From: Rhabditoides inermis
Lineage: Eukaryota; Nematoda; Chromadorea; Rhabditida; Rhabditidae
Length of the DNA: 64,000 nucleotides
Reading direction: 5' to 3'
NCBI GenBank assembly: GCA_963966185.1
Contig: CAWZYM010000089.1
Location: forward strand, 666,001-730,000
Positions 10,235 to 23,379 of this stretch are shown here, piece by piece; position 1 is the first letter of the stretch, and the number at the start of each line of letters is the position of its first letter. The translations under genes and the position numbers were made by a program. The notes under the pieces were generated by a model that was given only the letters and a program-made list of their open reading frames with translations, did not search any database and was not told the origin of the DNA.

Positions 10235-13177
10235 ATGGTTCGCTTTTGCTCCCGTCTCACTCCCTTTGCACTCTTCTCCATATTCTTACTGACCACCATC
10301 CTCTACGCCACCTACTCGGCCGAAGAAGACTTGATCAATGTGAGACTACAGCGACACTTTCAAGAATCAACTATAGTGAACTAATTCAGTTCACACTCGA
10401 CGAAAAATGGACGGACAACGTTGAAGCAAAGGAGAAAATATACGCGCGCGGGGATCTGCTCGTGCAAAGAACAAATCGAGTACTAGACAACATTGCCGAT
10501 CGGCTTCTCATCAATCAACGAGTAAGTTCGCGGTTAATTTTCTCGCAAACCACTACTCGCACTGCAGCGTTTACATAAGTAATGTGAGCTGCAAACAGTC
10601 GATTGTACAGCTCTGATGGAGTGTCTGATGTCTGATGGAGTGCCATCAGTTAGGACAACTGGAAAGAAACAATCTGGCTTTCGCTTTTCTAATAAGCCTG
10701 CCATGTTTTTGTTATATGTTTCATCTTTCAGTACCGCTCGTTTCCGCGCGTCTTCCCCGCCATTCCCATCAAGCACATGTGCACCACAGTTGCCGCCTGC
10801 GTGCCGCAGTACAGAAACATCATCCCCAGCATGTTCGTGGTAAGTATTCAGATACACGGCCTGTTTGACCTTTCAATGCCATACAAGATCACAGGAGTTG
10901 CCCACATGCAATAGGCGTAAGAGAGCAAACGTGAATACTCTACTTATGAGTTGTTCCACGCTCTTACAAGGCGTACCTTGCCAATCAGTTATCACTACAT
11001 TACAGGTGAGCCCGCCGCACTCGATGGGCGTGTGCATGGTGCAGAAGAGCATGTCCACTGTGCTCATCAACACCTTCTGCTACATCTCCGACCCCGCGCA
11101 GTTCCGCGCGCAGAACAGGAGCATCGTCAAGGAGACCCTGCGGATCAGGTGGGCGTGGAATCGGCAACGTATAATCCATATCTTCTCCAGCATGTGTCAC
11201 ACGCGCAACATGGCCACACCCGAACAGTACGCCAACTTCACCAGCGATCCCAACTGGCGGTGCGTAACAATTCACGTTTATTATGATATTGTCATCGACG
11301 CAATCAATCATGTGCAAATTGCAATTTTACCTCTAGGCAGTTCTCTGCAGTAGCAGCTTCCTCTGCCTGTCTGTCTGTCTGTCTGTCTGTATGTCTCTCC
11401 TCAAAGCTTCGCTTTCCAACCGCATCTCTTCCAGTACGGCAATGATCACTCGCGAGCCGGCCGACCGGTTTCTCTCAGCGTTCATCGACCGTTGTGTGTT
11501 GTGAGTGCGTTTGAGATTCGCCATGATCAAAACACACCCACATTCAATCGTTCAATCAATCAATCGTTTATCCGGAATCGTTATATCTGAATATGACAAC
11601 ACAATCATAATGATATGAATCATACAGTAGTGCCTAAGATGCTAGATACATAATAGGCTAACGCCGGGGAAAGACAGGTAGGCTGACAAGGTTAGTGGTG
11701 GGAAGACGATACTTGACCGATAATCATTCATGGACCATTAGAGTACCATTCTTGACGTGAAGAGCTCCGGGGTTTCCTTTGCTCCATGCCAGTTTTGCTC
11801 CATCTCCTCGCGCCATAGCTGCTTCCACATGAGAGTACTTCCCGCCGCCTCACTGGTTACTCGGGAAGGATTCTTGTCGATGACCGATCATTCGGCGGCG
11901 GCGGGCAAAATGAGGACCCGACCGCACACCGCGGGGAAAAGAAGAAGAAGAAGACATTTACGATTCAAAATGATCGCTTGTAAAAAGAACACACGCATGG
12001 ATTAATGGAATTCGCCGAAGCAACGCAAAAGCTCGTAGATTACATGTAGTTCTTCTCGAAAAAAGTTGCGCAATGAAGAGTCAGCTCGCGACGACAACGT
12101 GGCAGAACGAAGTACCATAATCACTCAAGTGATCATCTGCAGAAAGAACAAGTGCGGCGAGTGCGGGCAGGACATGCGATGCGTGCTGCGGCGGCAGCTC
12201 GCGCGCTTCTCCGATGGCAACTACACGCAGTGGATCGAGGAAAACGACCCCAACCTCATCGACCTGCACCTCTTCCCGCAGACGTGGTATGCCAGTATGT
12301 GATATGAGCTCAAGTGGTAAGATGCTACGAGTCGAAACTACTTCATCCAAATTCGCGTTTTCTTTGTGATTATTCTATTACGTGTTGTTGGTTGAATGTG
12401 ACATAGCTCGGAGACTGTAGATGTGGCGGACGAGTGAAAGTATCTGGTTGACATTGTCAGGAGATGCGGCGACCCGGCGCAAGTCGCGCAGCTCAACAAG
12501 ATTCGCTACGAGCACGTGGTGCCGCCCAAGCTGCTAGAGTTCTTCAACGAGCGACAGGTGAGCACCTGCCACATGTGTCACAGTTTGGACATGGCCATTC
12601 GCCATTTCACTAACTCCTCGAAATGATCTGTTATCTGAACGACAGTCAAGAATTGCCGAACCGTACAAACTCTATAAGTCGATCTTCGCAACACACATTC
12701 TCTAGGTGCCGTTCGACGACATTGCCTACATCTCGTCGCAGATACAGTCTGGCGGTCGCACCCCACACTCCACTGTCTCATCTCGAACGAGACAGTATCT
12801 CGAGGTGAGTGAGAGACAACCATAACCGTTCGGTAATTCAATCCCATTATTCTGTTAAAAAGCCATTCTCGCTTCTCTTTCGTTAATTTTCCATACCTCA
12901 AAGTGAGCGCACAGAACCATTAGACCATTTCTTTTCATTACGCAGCCAATTGAGATTGCAAAAAAAAACGTTTCGCATAACGTGATGTCGTGATGTCACG
13001 GTCATGGTGTTGTGGTGCCTAGTGTCGTTATGACATAAAGGCAGAGTTAGATAAGATTACAATCACCGCCATTTCCAGGACCAGCTCCTCTCCTCTCCCT
13101 ATCTCATGGAGATACTCGTTCGCATCTACTACTGGGACTACATTCTATTACAGTACCCTCTACCCATTCTGTACTAA
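10235..13177 (+). CDS. Carbohydrate sulfotransferase (Sulfotransfer_2 family), copy 2
   Basis: Ten exons: 10235-10339, 10390-10521, 10732-10839, 11006-11148, 11191-11259, 11435-11500, 12143-12286, 12461-12557, 12706-12804, 13079-13177; 353 aa. Copy 1's single first exon is split here by a 50-nt intron (10340-10389, gtgag...ctaattcag). If that segment were retained it would introduce a stop and a frameshift; removing it rejoins the frame exactly (...DLIN to FTLDEKW...). Membrane anchor, 5'-PSB ([14 protein letters not shown]) and 3'-PB ([11 protein letters not shown]) are intact. Differences from copy 1 include Glu to Lys in FTLDEKW and Ser to Pro in SGGRTP. I read this as a functional gene rather than a frameshifted one. 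Confidence 0.83.
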
Positions 13178-13633
13178 TCTACTAATAGTATAAATTATCA
13201 AGCGCTGAAATTTTCGAATTTTCAGTTTTGGTAACAACTGTAAAGAAGTGGTCAGTCTCTTCGAAAATAGTTGTTCTGTTGTTCAGCCGCGTTTCGAGGT
13301 CAGTTGCATTGGGTGTTGTGAACATACTGGGACTGACCGCACCTTACATTCCTCTCACTCACCGTCCCTTATCCACCGGGACAGCATTCGCTAGCATTCT
13401 CATTCTCAACATCTAATCAACCCTGATAAACATCATTTATCACTCCAGAAGCCATTTTATTCCAAAAGAGATCCGAGGCATGAGACAGCGGTAGGGCACC
13501 GAGGTTAGAGCAATGCGAGCAAGTGATGTCAGAATACAACAGTAAGGCAAATAGTCAATGAATCTCATCCATAGTTCGTGATCAGACTACAAACGTGAGG
13601 CAAGTGTCAAAAATCAATATCGATCAATACATG

Positions 13634-14446
13634 CTACAGCGCGGTCCAGTCGATCTTGTCCAATCCGAACTGCTCAAGTGCGTCGTTGGCCTGCGAGAAG
13701 CAGCGACAGCCACGCCACTTGGTCACCGAGAGGGGAGACGGGTGCGCGGTCTGGAGGCAATCAATAATCACATCAATAAGTATTCAAACAATAGAGAGAA
13801 AGAGAGATGAGAGATGAGAGAGGAGAGACAGACAGAGAGAAATAGAGAAAGAGAAAGAGAGAGAGAGAGAGAGAAAGAGAAAAAGAAAGAGAGAGGAGAG
13901 AGAGAGAGAGAGAGAGAGGGAAGGAATTGCTCACCTTGATAACCTTGTGTTTCTTCCCATCTATGAGTGCCTCCTTCTTGTGTGCGAACCCTCCCCATAG
14001 GAGAAACACCACGTGATCCAGCTCCCGCGACACCAAGCGGATCACCTGACAAACAGATTGGTTACTGTAGAAGAGCTGCGTTACTGTATTGTAGAACTGG
14101 TTACGTTTACTGTATAGTAGAATCGATAAACTATGCCTCCCGTTTTCGTTGTCCGCGACAACGAGAACACAAAGGTGAATATGACATTTGTGACGTAATA
14201 AACACACGAATCGATAAAAGAAGGCTGAATCTTCAACATCTCTCCCACTCACATCATCCGTAAAGTCCTGCCAGCCACACTTGGCGTGCGAGTTGGCCTT
14301 GTGCGCCCTGCAATCAATCGATATCGAACAATACAACATCGATAAACGCTACTCACTCGACGGTGAGACTGGCGTTGAGCATGAACACTCCCTGCCGAGC
14401 CCAGCCCTCCAAGTAGCCATGGTCGGGCGTCTGGAAAGAGGGAGAT

Positions 14447-14486
<40 letters not shown>

Positions 14487-16597
14487 CTCTTTCGAAAAGT
14501 ACGTAAGTAAAGAGAAGAGGTTTGTCTGGATCTGATTCAACAAAAGCGCATGCATAAAATCTCTTTGCAGCTGACTAAAATATCAAAACAAACCTGCTCT
14601 TTCGAATCACTCTAAAATGTTTTTTTTAACATAAAAAATATATAATGTAAGGTGACTGTGAAATAGGCCAAATTTTTATTATAATTCACTATAAATAAAT
14701 TAATATAATGCATAATGTTCATGTTCTTTTTTCATAAACTCGAAAGAGCAGGTTTGTTTTGATATTTTAGTCAGCTGCAAAGAGATTTTATGCATGCGCT
14801 TTTGTTGAATCAGATCCAGACAAACCTCTTCTCTTTACTTACGTACTTTTCGAAAGAGAATGGATGTCCTTTTCTCAAATTTTGAAGAAATTTTTTTCAC
14901 ATTCGTGAATTACGAAAATTAATATACATATTCTAAACTCACTAGTCAGAATGTCATGATTGAAAAATACAAATAACTTATACAATACCACATAGTAATA
15001 TTCACTGGTTTGAAATTATAAAATAGTTTCTGTGATTCCCGCTTTTTAGAAACTGATAGATGTGTTGCTGAACAATGTTGTGTTTTATACAATTGTATCT
15101 AAATTAGAAACCTTCGAAACAGCTTAGTCGAATCGCTCATGCGCCTGCCGGTCGCTCATTGACGCGCGCTACACACGTTACGAATTTCTCTCTTCTTCCC
15201 TTCATCTCCTAAGCAGTTCCATTACCTGGCAAGTTATTACTTAGCTAGTCGAAACGAAATTCTACTACGAGTAAATTAGCCATTCTTCACTAGTTATCAT
15301 CATGTCATATCGCGAGTGCATGTACCGTTAAAAGTTTGTTTATCAGCAGTTTCAAGTTATACAACCGTCGACCTAGCCAATAAGGGGACTGACCTAAGGC
15401 TCTCGAGTACAAATCGCTAGCTGCTTACAAGGGTCCATCAATTAATGCAAAGAATTTGGATCAGATGACGTCACAGACTTCTGACTCGCTCACGAAAGTT
15501 GTGAGGGTGGTCGTCACTCCACCGTGACTAGCGGTACATCATTGGCCGCCGAAAGGATTGAACTCGGGACCTTCAGCATGATAGCTGCGCGCACATCCAC
15601 TGCGCTAGCCACCCCATATCGCGAGTGCATGTACCGTTAAAAGTTTGTTTATCAGCAGTTTCAAGTTATACAACCGTCGACCTAGCCAATAAGGGGACTG
15701 ACCTAAGGCTCTCGAGTACAAATCGCTAGCTGCTAACAAGGGTCCATCAATTAATGCAAAGAATTTGGATCAGATGACGTCACAGACTTCTGACTCGCTC
15801 ACGAAAGTTGTGAGGGTGGTCGTCACTCCACCGTGACTAGCGGTACATCATTGGCCGCCGAAAGGATTGAACTCGGGACCTTCAGCATGATAGCTGCGCG
15901 CACATCCACTGCGCTAGCCACCCCATATTCTCAAAGAAGTTTCATCATGGTGTGGAATAGCTCAAGTGGTAGGGTGAGGGCGTACTGGTACTAACCAGGC
16001 GCGTTCGATCTTCGCGTATGCACATACGTATCATATAAAACACACTTCATTAGATTTTGAGCCACTGAAACCTCGGTCATGAATTGTAATTGCAGAGCCG
16101 AGTGCGTTAAACTGATCTTCCTTATTATATTATGTTAATGGTAGTATTACTGTTAGAATTGGCAAGTTGTGGCACAGAGATCAAAGCAGCCTCACCCGCA
16201 CTGCTCTGCTCCTCCGCTATTCGCACGTTCTTTAACTGCCGAGCGCGCTCTCACTCGCCCTCTCCTCACTAATCGATCCATTTGATTTCAGGCCGGCTGC
16301 CCATTCTGGCTCTAGTCTCTAATCGCATGAGAAAGAGAGAGCGCGCAGAGAGCGTGCGCAAGTGAGAGAATCAGACGGTCATGGGAGAGAAGAGAGTGGC
16401 TGATCGAAAAGCGGGGCATGCTCGGCTGGAAGAAGAGAGAGCGCGCAGAGAGCGTACGCTCGTGAGAGAGTCAAGAGGACGGGATGTGAGAGTGGCTGAG
16501 CGAAAGGCGGGGCATGAGCGTTCGGCCAATCAGATTGCACAAACAGTGGGCCGAGCGACCAATGAGCGCAGAGTGCAGTGGGCGGGGCTTACGTGAT

Positions 16598-16633
<36 letters not shown>

Positions 16634-18961
16634 AAACACGTTTAGTGGCAGATTGAGCAAAAAGTTGTTTTGGATATTTTGGATGCCGCAACCGATATTT
16701 ATTTCTTGTATCATACTCATAAGTCTTGTCAAATGATATTCTAACAAAAAAACACATACTATGGAGTAAATCGTATTGGGATAGAGGAAATTGAGTATGC
16801 CTTGGGGGTGACGCGCTGCGCGCGTCAAAGATCAAGACAAACGGGCGGCGCTGCGCGCCGCCCTCAATGAGAGAGGGGGAGAGAGAGAGATGAGAGATGA
16901 GAGAGAGGTGGGGGGGGGGGGAGAAAGATAGCTTGTGAATCCACTGCTCTCACGAAATATACACACAATAATAGTTTATTACCGTGTTGAGTACTTAACA
17001 TGTGCATCATAGGAAACATAACAGTGCTTACGGTAGGATAGTAAAATAGGAAAAAAGAAGAAACATTCAAAGAGTAGACAATAAGCAAACTACAAATGTC
17101 GAATTTTAGACATGGGATGGATGCAAATAGGGATTGTCTACTAAGTGGGATTTCACGTTACTGGTTTTCGCAGATTCAACAATATCAGATGGAAGTGAGT
17201 TCCAAACTCCATAAACTCTCTGAAAGAACGCGCTGCTCCGCAGAAACGAGTCATATGATGGCAAAAGACGATATTTGTGAGATGTGCGCGACCGAGTTGG
17301 GACTAGTGTAAAAAGACCAGAATAATTAAGAGAGGTGGTTTTAGTAATAACCTTGTGAATGTACACTACGTCATTTATAAAGCGGCATTGTTCAAGAGTT
17401 TGAAGGCCAAGAAGCTGGAGGCGTTGGGGATAGGTGAGCGAGAACAAGCCAGCGCGACGACATATTCGGCGCGTATAGTATCGCTGCACTGACTCAATCA
17501 AGTTCACTGATCCCACATCCTGAGGGTTCCACAATTCAGTACAATACTCTAGCTTGCAGCGGAAATACGTTGTGTAAGCGGTGACAAGAACCTTCAAGTC
17601 TCTTGTACGATAAACTCCTCTCAGTCTCTCTCCCCCTCTCCTCTGACACAATAGCACTCACTATCTCCAATCTACCATACTGTTCCAGACACAGTCTCTC
17701 GATTCTTCACAATAGAATTGTGCGTGCTACCAGATCACATATCATTGTGCGATCGGAATTAGGCTCATAAACAACAACAAGCATTATCGCCCACCTTGAA
17801 GCCTGGCACATCCGTCTCCAGCTCCTTGTAGATGTTCTTCAGAGACGGCGGCGGCTTCACGCCGCGCTTTACAGAGAACGACAAACCGTGCGCCTGCAGA
17901 CCAGTCTCCCTCCCCCTCTCCTCTTTCCCTCTCTCTCTCTCTCTCTACCCCCCCCCCCCCACCTGTCCGTCTCCATGATACGGGTCCTGCCCGATCACCA
18001 CCACCCGCACCCTCTCCAGTGGCGTCAGCTCGAACGCCGAGAAGATTTCGCCACGGGGCGGGAAGATCTCCTTCTTCTGAAATAGAAGACATCTTTTTTG
18101 TGAGATCCGCTGGTACTAGAAATGTGTGACAATCTCGAATTTCGTTTGTCTACATGGATTGCTCGACACATCCCCACAATCCCCCCAATTTCGAAAAAAA
18201 TATGCGATTTCGATGTTGATATGACAAACCGCCGGCGACAACGCTCGAGGTGATCTACGGAGAATCGGCGAGTGAGTGATATTACACAAAACCCACCTTG
18301 TCGTACTCCTTGCTGAGGAACGTCTCGACTGCTCGGGCGTGTTTCTTGTCCCACAGCGGCGCGCACACGCGCAGCCATCCCGGGTCACGAAGAAGGGCGC
18401 GCAGCGAGAGAGGGCCGGACTGAAATCGAAGGGGTCGTCAACCCTCTATCGAAGCAATTCCCCCAAGAGCTCGGGAGTGTGCTGAGAGCGATTCCAAGTG
18501 TGTTTCAAGAAAGCATTCGGGTGAAGTAACGGCTAAGTGAATGACAATCGTTTGACAAACCCACCTCATCAACAATCGAATGTTCTTCCTCCGCGGCAGA
18601 CAGAGAAGCAGACGAAGCATCAGCATCAGTCTTCTCCTGTTCCTTCTCCAACGGCTTTACCTGAACTTGAAAATAACCAACAGATCCATTATTTGTCTGT
18701 GTAGCGCACAAACACATAAAATGTTACGCCAGTGACACTCACTGTCTTCTTCTCCATCTTCTTCTCCTCCTCCCTCTTCTCCTTCTTCTCCACCACAACT
18801 GCCTCCTTTTGGTTGTCCTTGCTAGATGGGGAAAGCGGAGTCTTCCTGAATAAGCAAACACCCTGATAACCCCGAAAGATAAACGATAACTATACAACAA
18901 CAAACCTCTTGAGTCCCCGGAGGAACATGTCAGGAATCTTGGCGGCGCCCTTTGTCGACAT
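13634..18961 (-). CDS. ung-1: Uracil-DNA glycosylase (UNG, family 1), copy 2
   Basis: Ten exons: 18906-18961, 18743-18845, 18565-18660, 18297-18419, 17963-18076, 17795-17893, 14357-14430, 14253-14307, 13935-14045, 13634-13750; the same lengths and phases as copy 1, 315 aa. [19 protein letters not shown] and HPSPLSV are all present. Visible coding differences from copy 1 are MEKEI to MEKKT near residue 50 (a clustered multi-base change) and Gly to Val in the RGCAPLW stretch of exon 4, both outside the catalytic motifs. It should be active. Two intact copies in the window imply raised UNG dosage or recent amplification. Confidence 0.9.
14484..14861. mobile_element. MITE with 122-bp inverted repeats (unit 2 copy)
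   Basis: Same insertion as 4676-5052, carried along by the array duplication. It differs by about one base in a T run. Confidence 0.87.
15307..15927 (-). mobile_element. Two tandem tRNA-derived SINEs (unit 2 copy)
   Basis: Same pair as 5498-6117, with the same A and B boxes on the minus strand. The pair predates the array duplication. Confidence 0.82.
17106..17657 (-). pseudogene. LINE reverse-transcriptase C-terminal fragment (unit 2)
   Basis: The translated fragment is identical to that at 7304-7855, which indicates that the array duplication is recent. Confidence 0.82.
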
Positions 18962-19275
18962 TCGAGCGATCTGGAAATGCACGTTCAGAATAGCATTATG
19001 ACAAAAGACAGCGCAGCGAACTGCGAACGGAAGGCGAAAGAGCCACACAACACAATGACCTGACCAGCAAATCCCTCCCACTGCCCACCTGACGCACCTG
19101 GGCGTAAATATAGGGTGTAGCCGGCGGCGTTACCGAATCTCTAGCTACGGGGTATGACGTTCCTGAGAACTGTTTGAGCATTGTCACGTTATTGTTTTAT
19201 CTCTCCGAAGTACCGCTCCGTAACACAACAACTATTGCAAGATTGTCCGACATGACGTACCACTGGACAACACAC

Positions 19276-19312
19276 CTTGAACCCCTCGGCATCCGTCTCC
19301 AGCTCCTTGTCC
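19276..19312 (-). pseudogene. Relic of a UNG exon (unit 2)
   Basis: Unit 2 counterpart of the KELETD...GFK exon relic at 9564-9600. Confidence 0.58.
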
Positions 19313-19588
19313 CTCCCAATCCAGATAGAATCTTTGGCACACCAACCATTCGCATCTCACTCACATTCACCAACATTGATTTTGTACAATTTATTCAACA
19401 ACCGCGTATAACAACACAATTCACACATATAGAGAGTGTATAAAACTTATTACCGTATACAAGAGTGTTGCAGATCAGTTGGAAACATACAAACCGGAGA
19501 GTATGAGAGTTGTATATCAAGTCGAGTCTACGATCTAGTAAGTCAGCTTCGTTCAGTATGGTAGAGAGACACACCCGCATTGAGACAT

Positions 19589-22500
19589 CTATTCGGGACG
19601 GCTGCTCGCACCCTCACGCACATCCTCCATCTTCATCTGAACGGGCGGAGGCAGGGCTTGCGGGGGCGGGGCCTGCGTCAACGGACTCACCATCCCGTTA
19701 GGCATGGTGGCCGCGCGCTGTCTCGGCTCCGATCCGTTCACAGCAGCCTCCACTGAAAGCAGATCGAATTAGGTACACGCGCACTTAAATCTAGCATAAA
19801 CTCGGGCGATTGGATCTGGGAAAAAAAGATGACAGAATGCCAGCCGTCAATTTGTCTCCCAAATTGAAAGTAATAAAGATCATCATCTCAAAGCTCATCT
19901 ATGTAAACGGTTCCAACCACGCGCACATGTCAGAACAATGGTTCGCTTTTGCTCCCGTCTCACTCCCTTTGCACTCTTCTCCATATTCTTACTGACCACC
20001 ATCCTCTACGCCACCTACTCGGCCGAAGAAGACTTGATCAATGTGAGACTACAGCGACACTTTCAAGAATCAACTATAGTGAACTAATTCAGTTCACACT
20101 CGACGAAAAATGGACGGACAACGTTGAAGCAAAGGAGAAAATATACGCGCGCGGGGATCTGCTCGTGCAAAGAACAAATCGAGTACTAGACAACATTGCC
20201 GATCGGCTTCTCATCAATCAACGAGTAAGTTCGCGGTTAATTTTCTCGCAAACCACTACTCGCACTGCAGCGTTTACATAAGTAATGTGAGCTGCAAACA
20301 GTCGATTGTACAGCTCTGATGGAGTGTCTGATGTCTGATGGAGTGCCATCAGTTAGGACAACTGGAAAGAAACAATCTGGCTTTCGCTTTTCTAATAAGC
20401 CTGCCATGTTTTTGTTATATGTTTCATCTTTCAGTACCGCTCGTTTCCGCGCGTCTTCCCCGCCATTCCCATCAAGCACATGTGCACCACAGTTGCCGCC
20501 TGCGTGCCGCAGTACAGAAACATCATCCCCAGCATGTTCGTGGTAAGTATTCAGATACACGGCCTGTTTGACCTTTCAATGCCATACAAGATCACAGGAG
20601 TTGCCCACATGCAATAGGCGTAAGAGAGCAAACGTGAATACTCTACTTATGAGTTGTTCCACGCTCTTACAAGGCGTACCTTGCCAATCAGTTATCACTA
20701 CATTACAGGTGAGCCCGCCGCACTCGATGGGCGTGTGCATGGTGCAGAAGAGCATGTCCACTGTGCTCATCAACACCTTCTGCTACATCTCCGACCCCGC
20801 ACAGTTCCGCGCGCAGAACAGGAGCATCGTCAAGGAGAACCTGCAGATCAGGTGGGAGTGGAATCGGCAACGTATAATCCATATCTTCTCCAGCATGTGT
20901 CACACGCGCAACATGGCCACACCCGAACAGTACGCCAACTTCACCAGCGATCCCAACTGGCGGTGCGTAACAATTCACGTTTATTATGATATTGTCATCG
21001 ACGCAATCAATCATGTGCAAATTGCAATTTTACCTCTAGGCAGTTCTCTGCAGTAGCAGCTTCCTCTGCCTGTCTGTCTGTCTGTCTGTATGTCTCTCCT
21101 CAAAGCTTCGCTTTCCAACCGCATCTCTTCCAGTACGGCAATGATCACTCGCGAGCCGGCCGACCGGTTTCTCTCAGCGTTCATCGACCGTTGTGTGTTG
21201 TGAGTGCGTTTGAGATTCGCCATGATCAAAACACACCCACATTCAATCGTTCAATCAATCAATCGTTTATCCGGAATCGTTATATCTGAATATGACAACA
21301 CAATCATAATGATATGAATCATACAGTAGTGCCTAAGATGCTAGATACATAATAGGCTAACGCCGGGGAAAGACAGGTAGGCTGACAAGGTTAGTGGTGG
21401 GAAGACGATACTTGACCGATAATCATTCCTGGACCATTAGAGTACCATTCTTGACGTGAAGAGCTCCGGGGTTTCCTTTGCTCTATGCCAGTTTTGCTCC
21501 ATCTCCTCGCGCCATAGCTGCTTCCACATGAGAGTACTTCCCGCCGCCTCACTGGTTACTCGGGAAGGATTCTTGTCGATGACCGATCATTCGGCGGCGG
21601 CGGGCAAAATGAGGACCCGACCGCACACCGCGAAGAAAAGAAGAAGAAGAAGACATTTACGACTCAAAATGATCGCTTGTAAAAAGAACACACGCATGGA
21701 TTAATGGAATTCGCCGAAGCAACGCAAAAGCTCGTAGATTACATGTAGTTCTTCTCGAAAAAAGTTGCGCAATGAAGAGTCAGCTCGCGACGACAACGTG
21801 GCAGAACGAAGTACCATAATCACTCAAGTGATCATCTGCAGAAAGAACAAGTGCGGCGAGTGCGGGCAGGACATGCGATGCGTGCTGCGGCGGCAGCTCG
21901 CGCGCTTCTCCGATGGCAACTACACGCAGTGGATCGCCAAAAACGACCCCAACCTCATCGACCTGCACCTCTTCCCGCAGACGTGGTATGCCAGTATGTG
22001 ATATGAGCTCAAGTGGTAAGATGCTACGAGTCGAAACTACTTCATCCAAATTCGCGTTTTCTTTGTGATTATTCTATTACGTGTTGTTGGTTGAATGTGA
22101 CATAGCTCGGAGACTGTAGATGTGGCGGACGAGTGAAAGTATCTGGTTGACCTTGTCAGGAGATGCGGCGACCCGGCGCAAGTCGCGCAGCTCAACAAGA
22201 TTCGCTACGAGCACGTGGTGCCGCCGAAACTGCTAGAGTTCTTCAACGAGCGACAGGTGAGCACCTGCCACATGTGTCACAGTTTGGACATGGCCATTCG
22301 CCATTTCACTAACTCCTCGAAATGATCTGTTTTCTGAACGACAGTCAAGAATTGCCGAACAGTACAAACTCTATAAGTCGATCTTCGCAACACACATTCT
22401 CTAGGTGCCGTTCGACGACATTGCCTACATCTCGTCGCAGATACAGTCTGACGGTCGCACCCCACACTCCACTGTCTCATCTCGAACGAGACAGTATCTC

Positions 22501-23319
22501 GAGGTGAGTGAGAGACAACCATAACCGTTCGGTAATTCAATCCCATTATTCTGTTAAAAAGCCATTCTCGCTTCTCTTTCGCTAATTTTCCATACCTCAA
22601 AGTGAGCGCACAGAACCATTAGACCATTTCTTTTCATTACGCAGCCAATTGAGATTGCAAAAAAAAAAAACGTTTCGCATAACGTGATGTCGTGATGTCA
22701 CGGTCATGGTGTTGTGGTGCCTAGTGTCGTTATGACATAAAGGCAGAGTTAGATAAGATTACAATCACCGCCATTTCCAGGACCAGCTCCTCTCCTCTCC
22801 CTATCTCATGGAGTTACTCGTTCGCATCTACTACTGGGACTACATTCTATTACAGTACCCCCTACCCATTCTGTACTAATAGTATAAATTATCAAGCGCT
22901 GAAATTTTCGAATTTTCAGTGTTGGTAACAACTGTAAAGAAGTGGTCAGTCTCTTCGAAAATAGTTGTTCTGTTGTTCAGCCGCGTTTCGAGGTCAGTTG
23001 CAATGGGTTTTGTGAACATACTGGGACTGACCGCACCTTACATTCCTCTCACTTACCGTCCCTTATCCACCGGGACAGCATTCCATCACACTACCCCCAC
23101 TCACTCTTGACTTTCAACGGGGCGAGTGGCGCTCCTCCTCCTCCTCCCGACGGTCCAGCTGTCGACGTCGGCTGCGCCGGCGTCACTCCAGTCACCACCA
23201 GCTGTGCATATCACATCATCATATAATCACAGCCAGAGAGTTATTATCCAACACTCTCTCCACGAATCGTGATGTGAGAGAGAGCGAGCCAGAGAGAGAG
23301 AGAGAGAGAGCGAGAGAGC

Positions 23320-23379
<60 letters not shown>

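Larger units (their letters stand above)
9814..19525. repeat. Tandem array unit 2 (9.7 kb)
   Basis: This is the second full copy, with the same gene order and the same nested mobile elements as unit 1. It differs from unit 1 by scattered substitutions, shorter GA/CT tracts and a 14-nt indel in the first sulfotransferase exon. Confidence 0.95.
19526..23083. repeat. Tandem array unit 3, partial (INO80E exon plus sulfotransferase only)
   Basis: This copy matches units 1 and 2 until shortly after the sulfotransferase gene. At 23083 (equivalent to 3563 and 13389) the sequence leaves the repeat: units 1 and 2 continue into the UNG 3' flank, whereas here it continues into the penultimate exon of the INO80E-like gene. 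The array edge is therefore visible at single-base resolution. No UNG copy follows. Confidence 0.93.

Noticed and set aside
10246..10578. Possible frameshifted, broken first exon in sulfotransferase copies 2 and 3
   Set aside because: A 50-nt GT-AG intron with a branch-like motif restores the frame exactly, so pseudogenisation is not needed.
23105..23201. KSEWG stop as the only C-terminus of the INO80E-like protein
   Set aside because: A strong gtgagt donor and an in-phase terminal exon at 19589-19752 favour splicing; the short end is kept as an alternative only.
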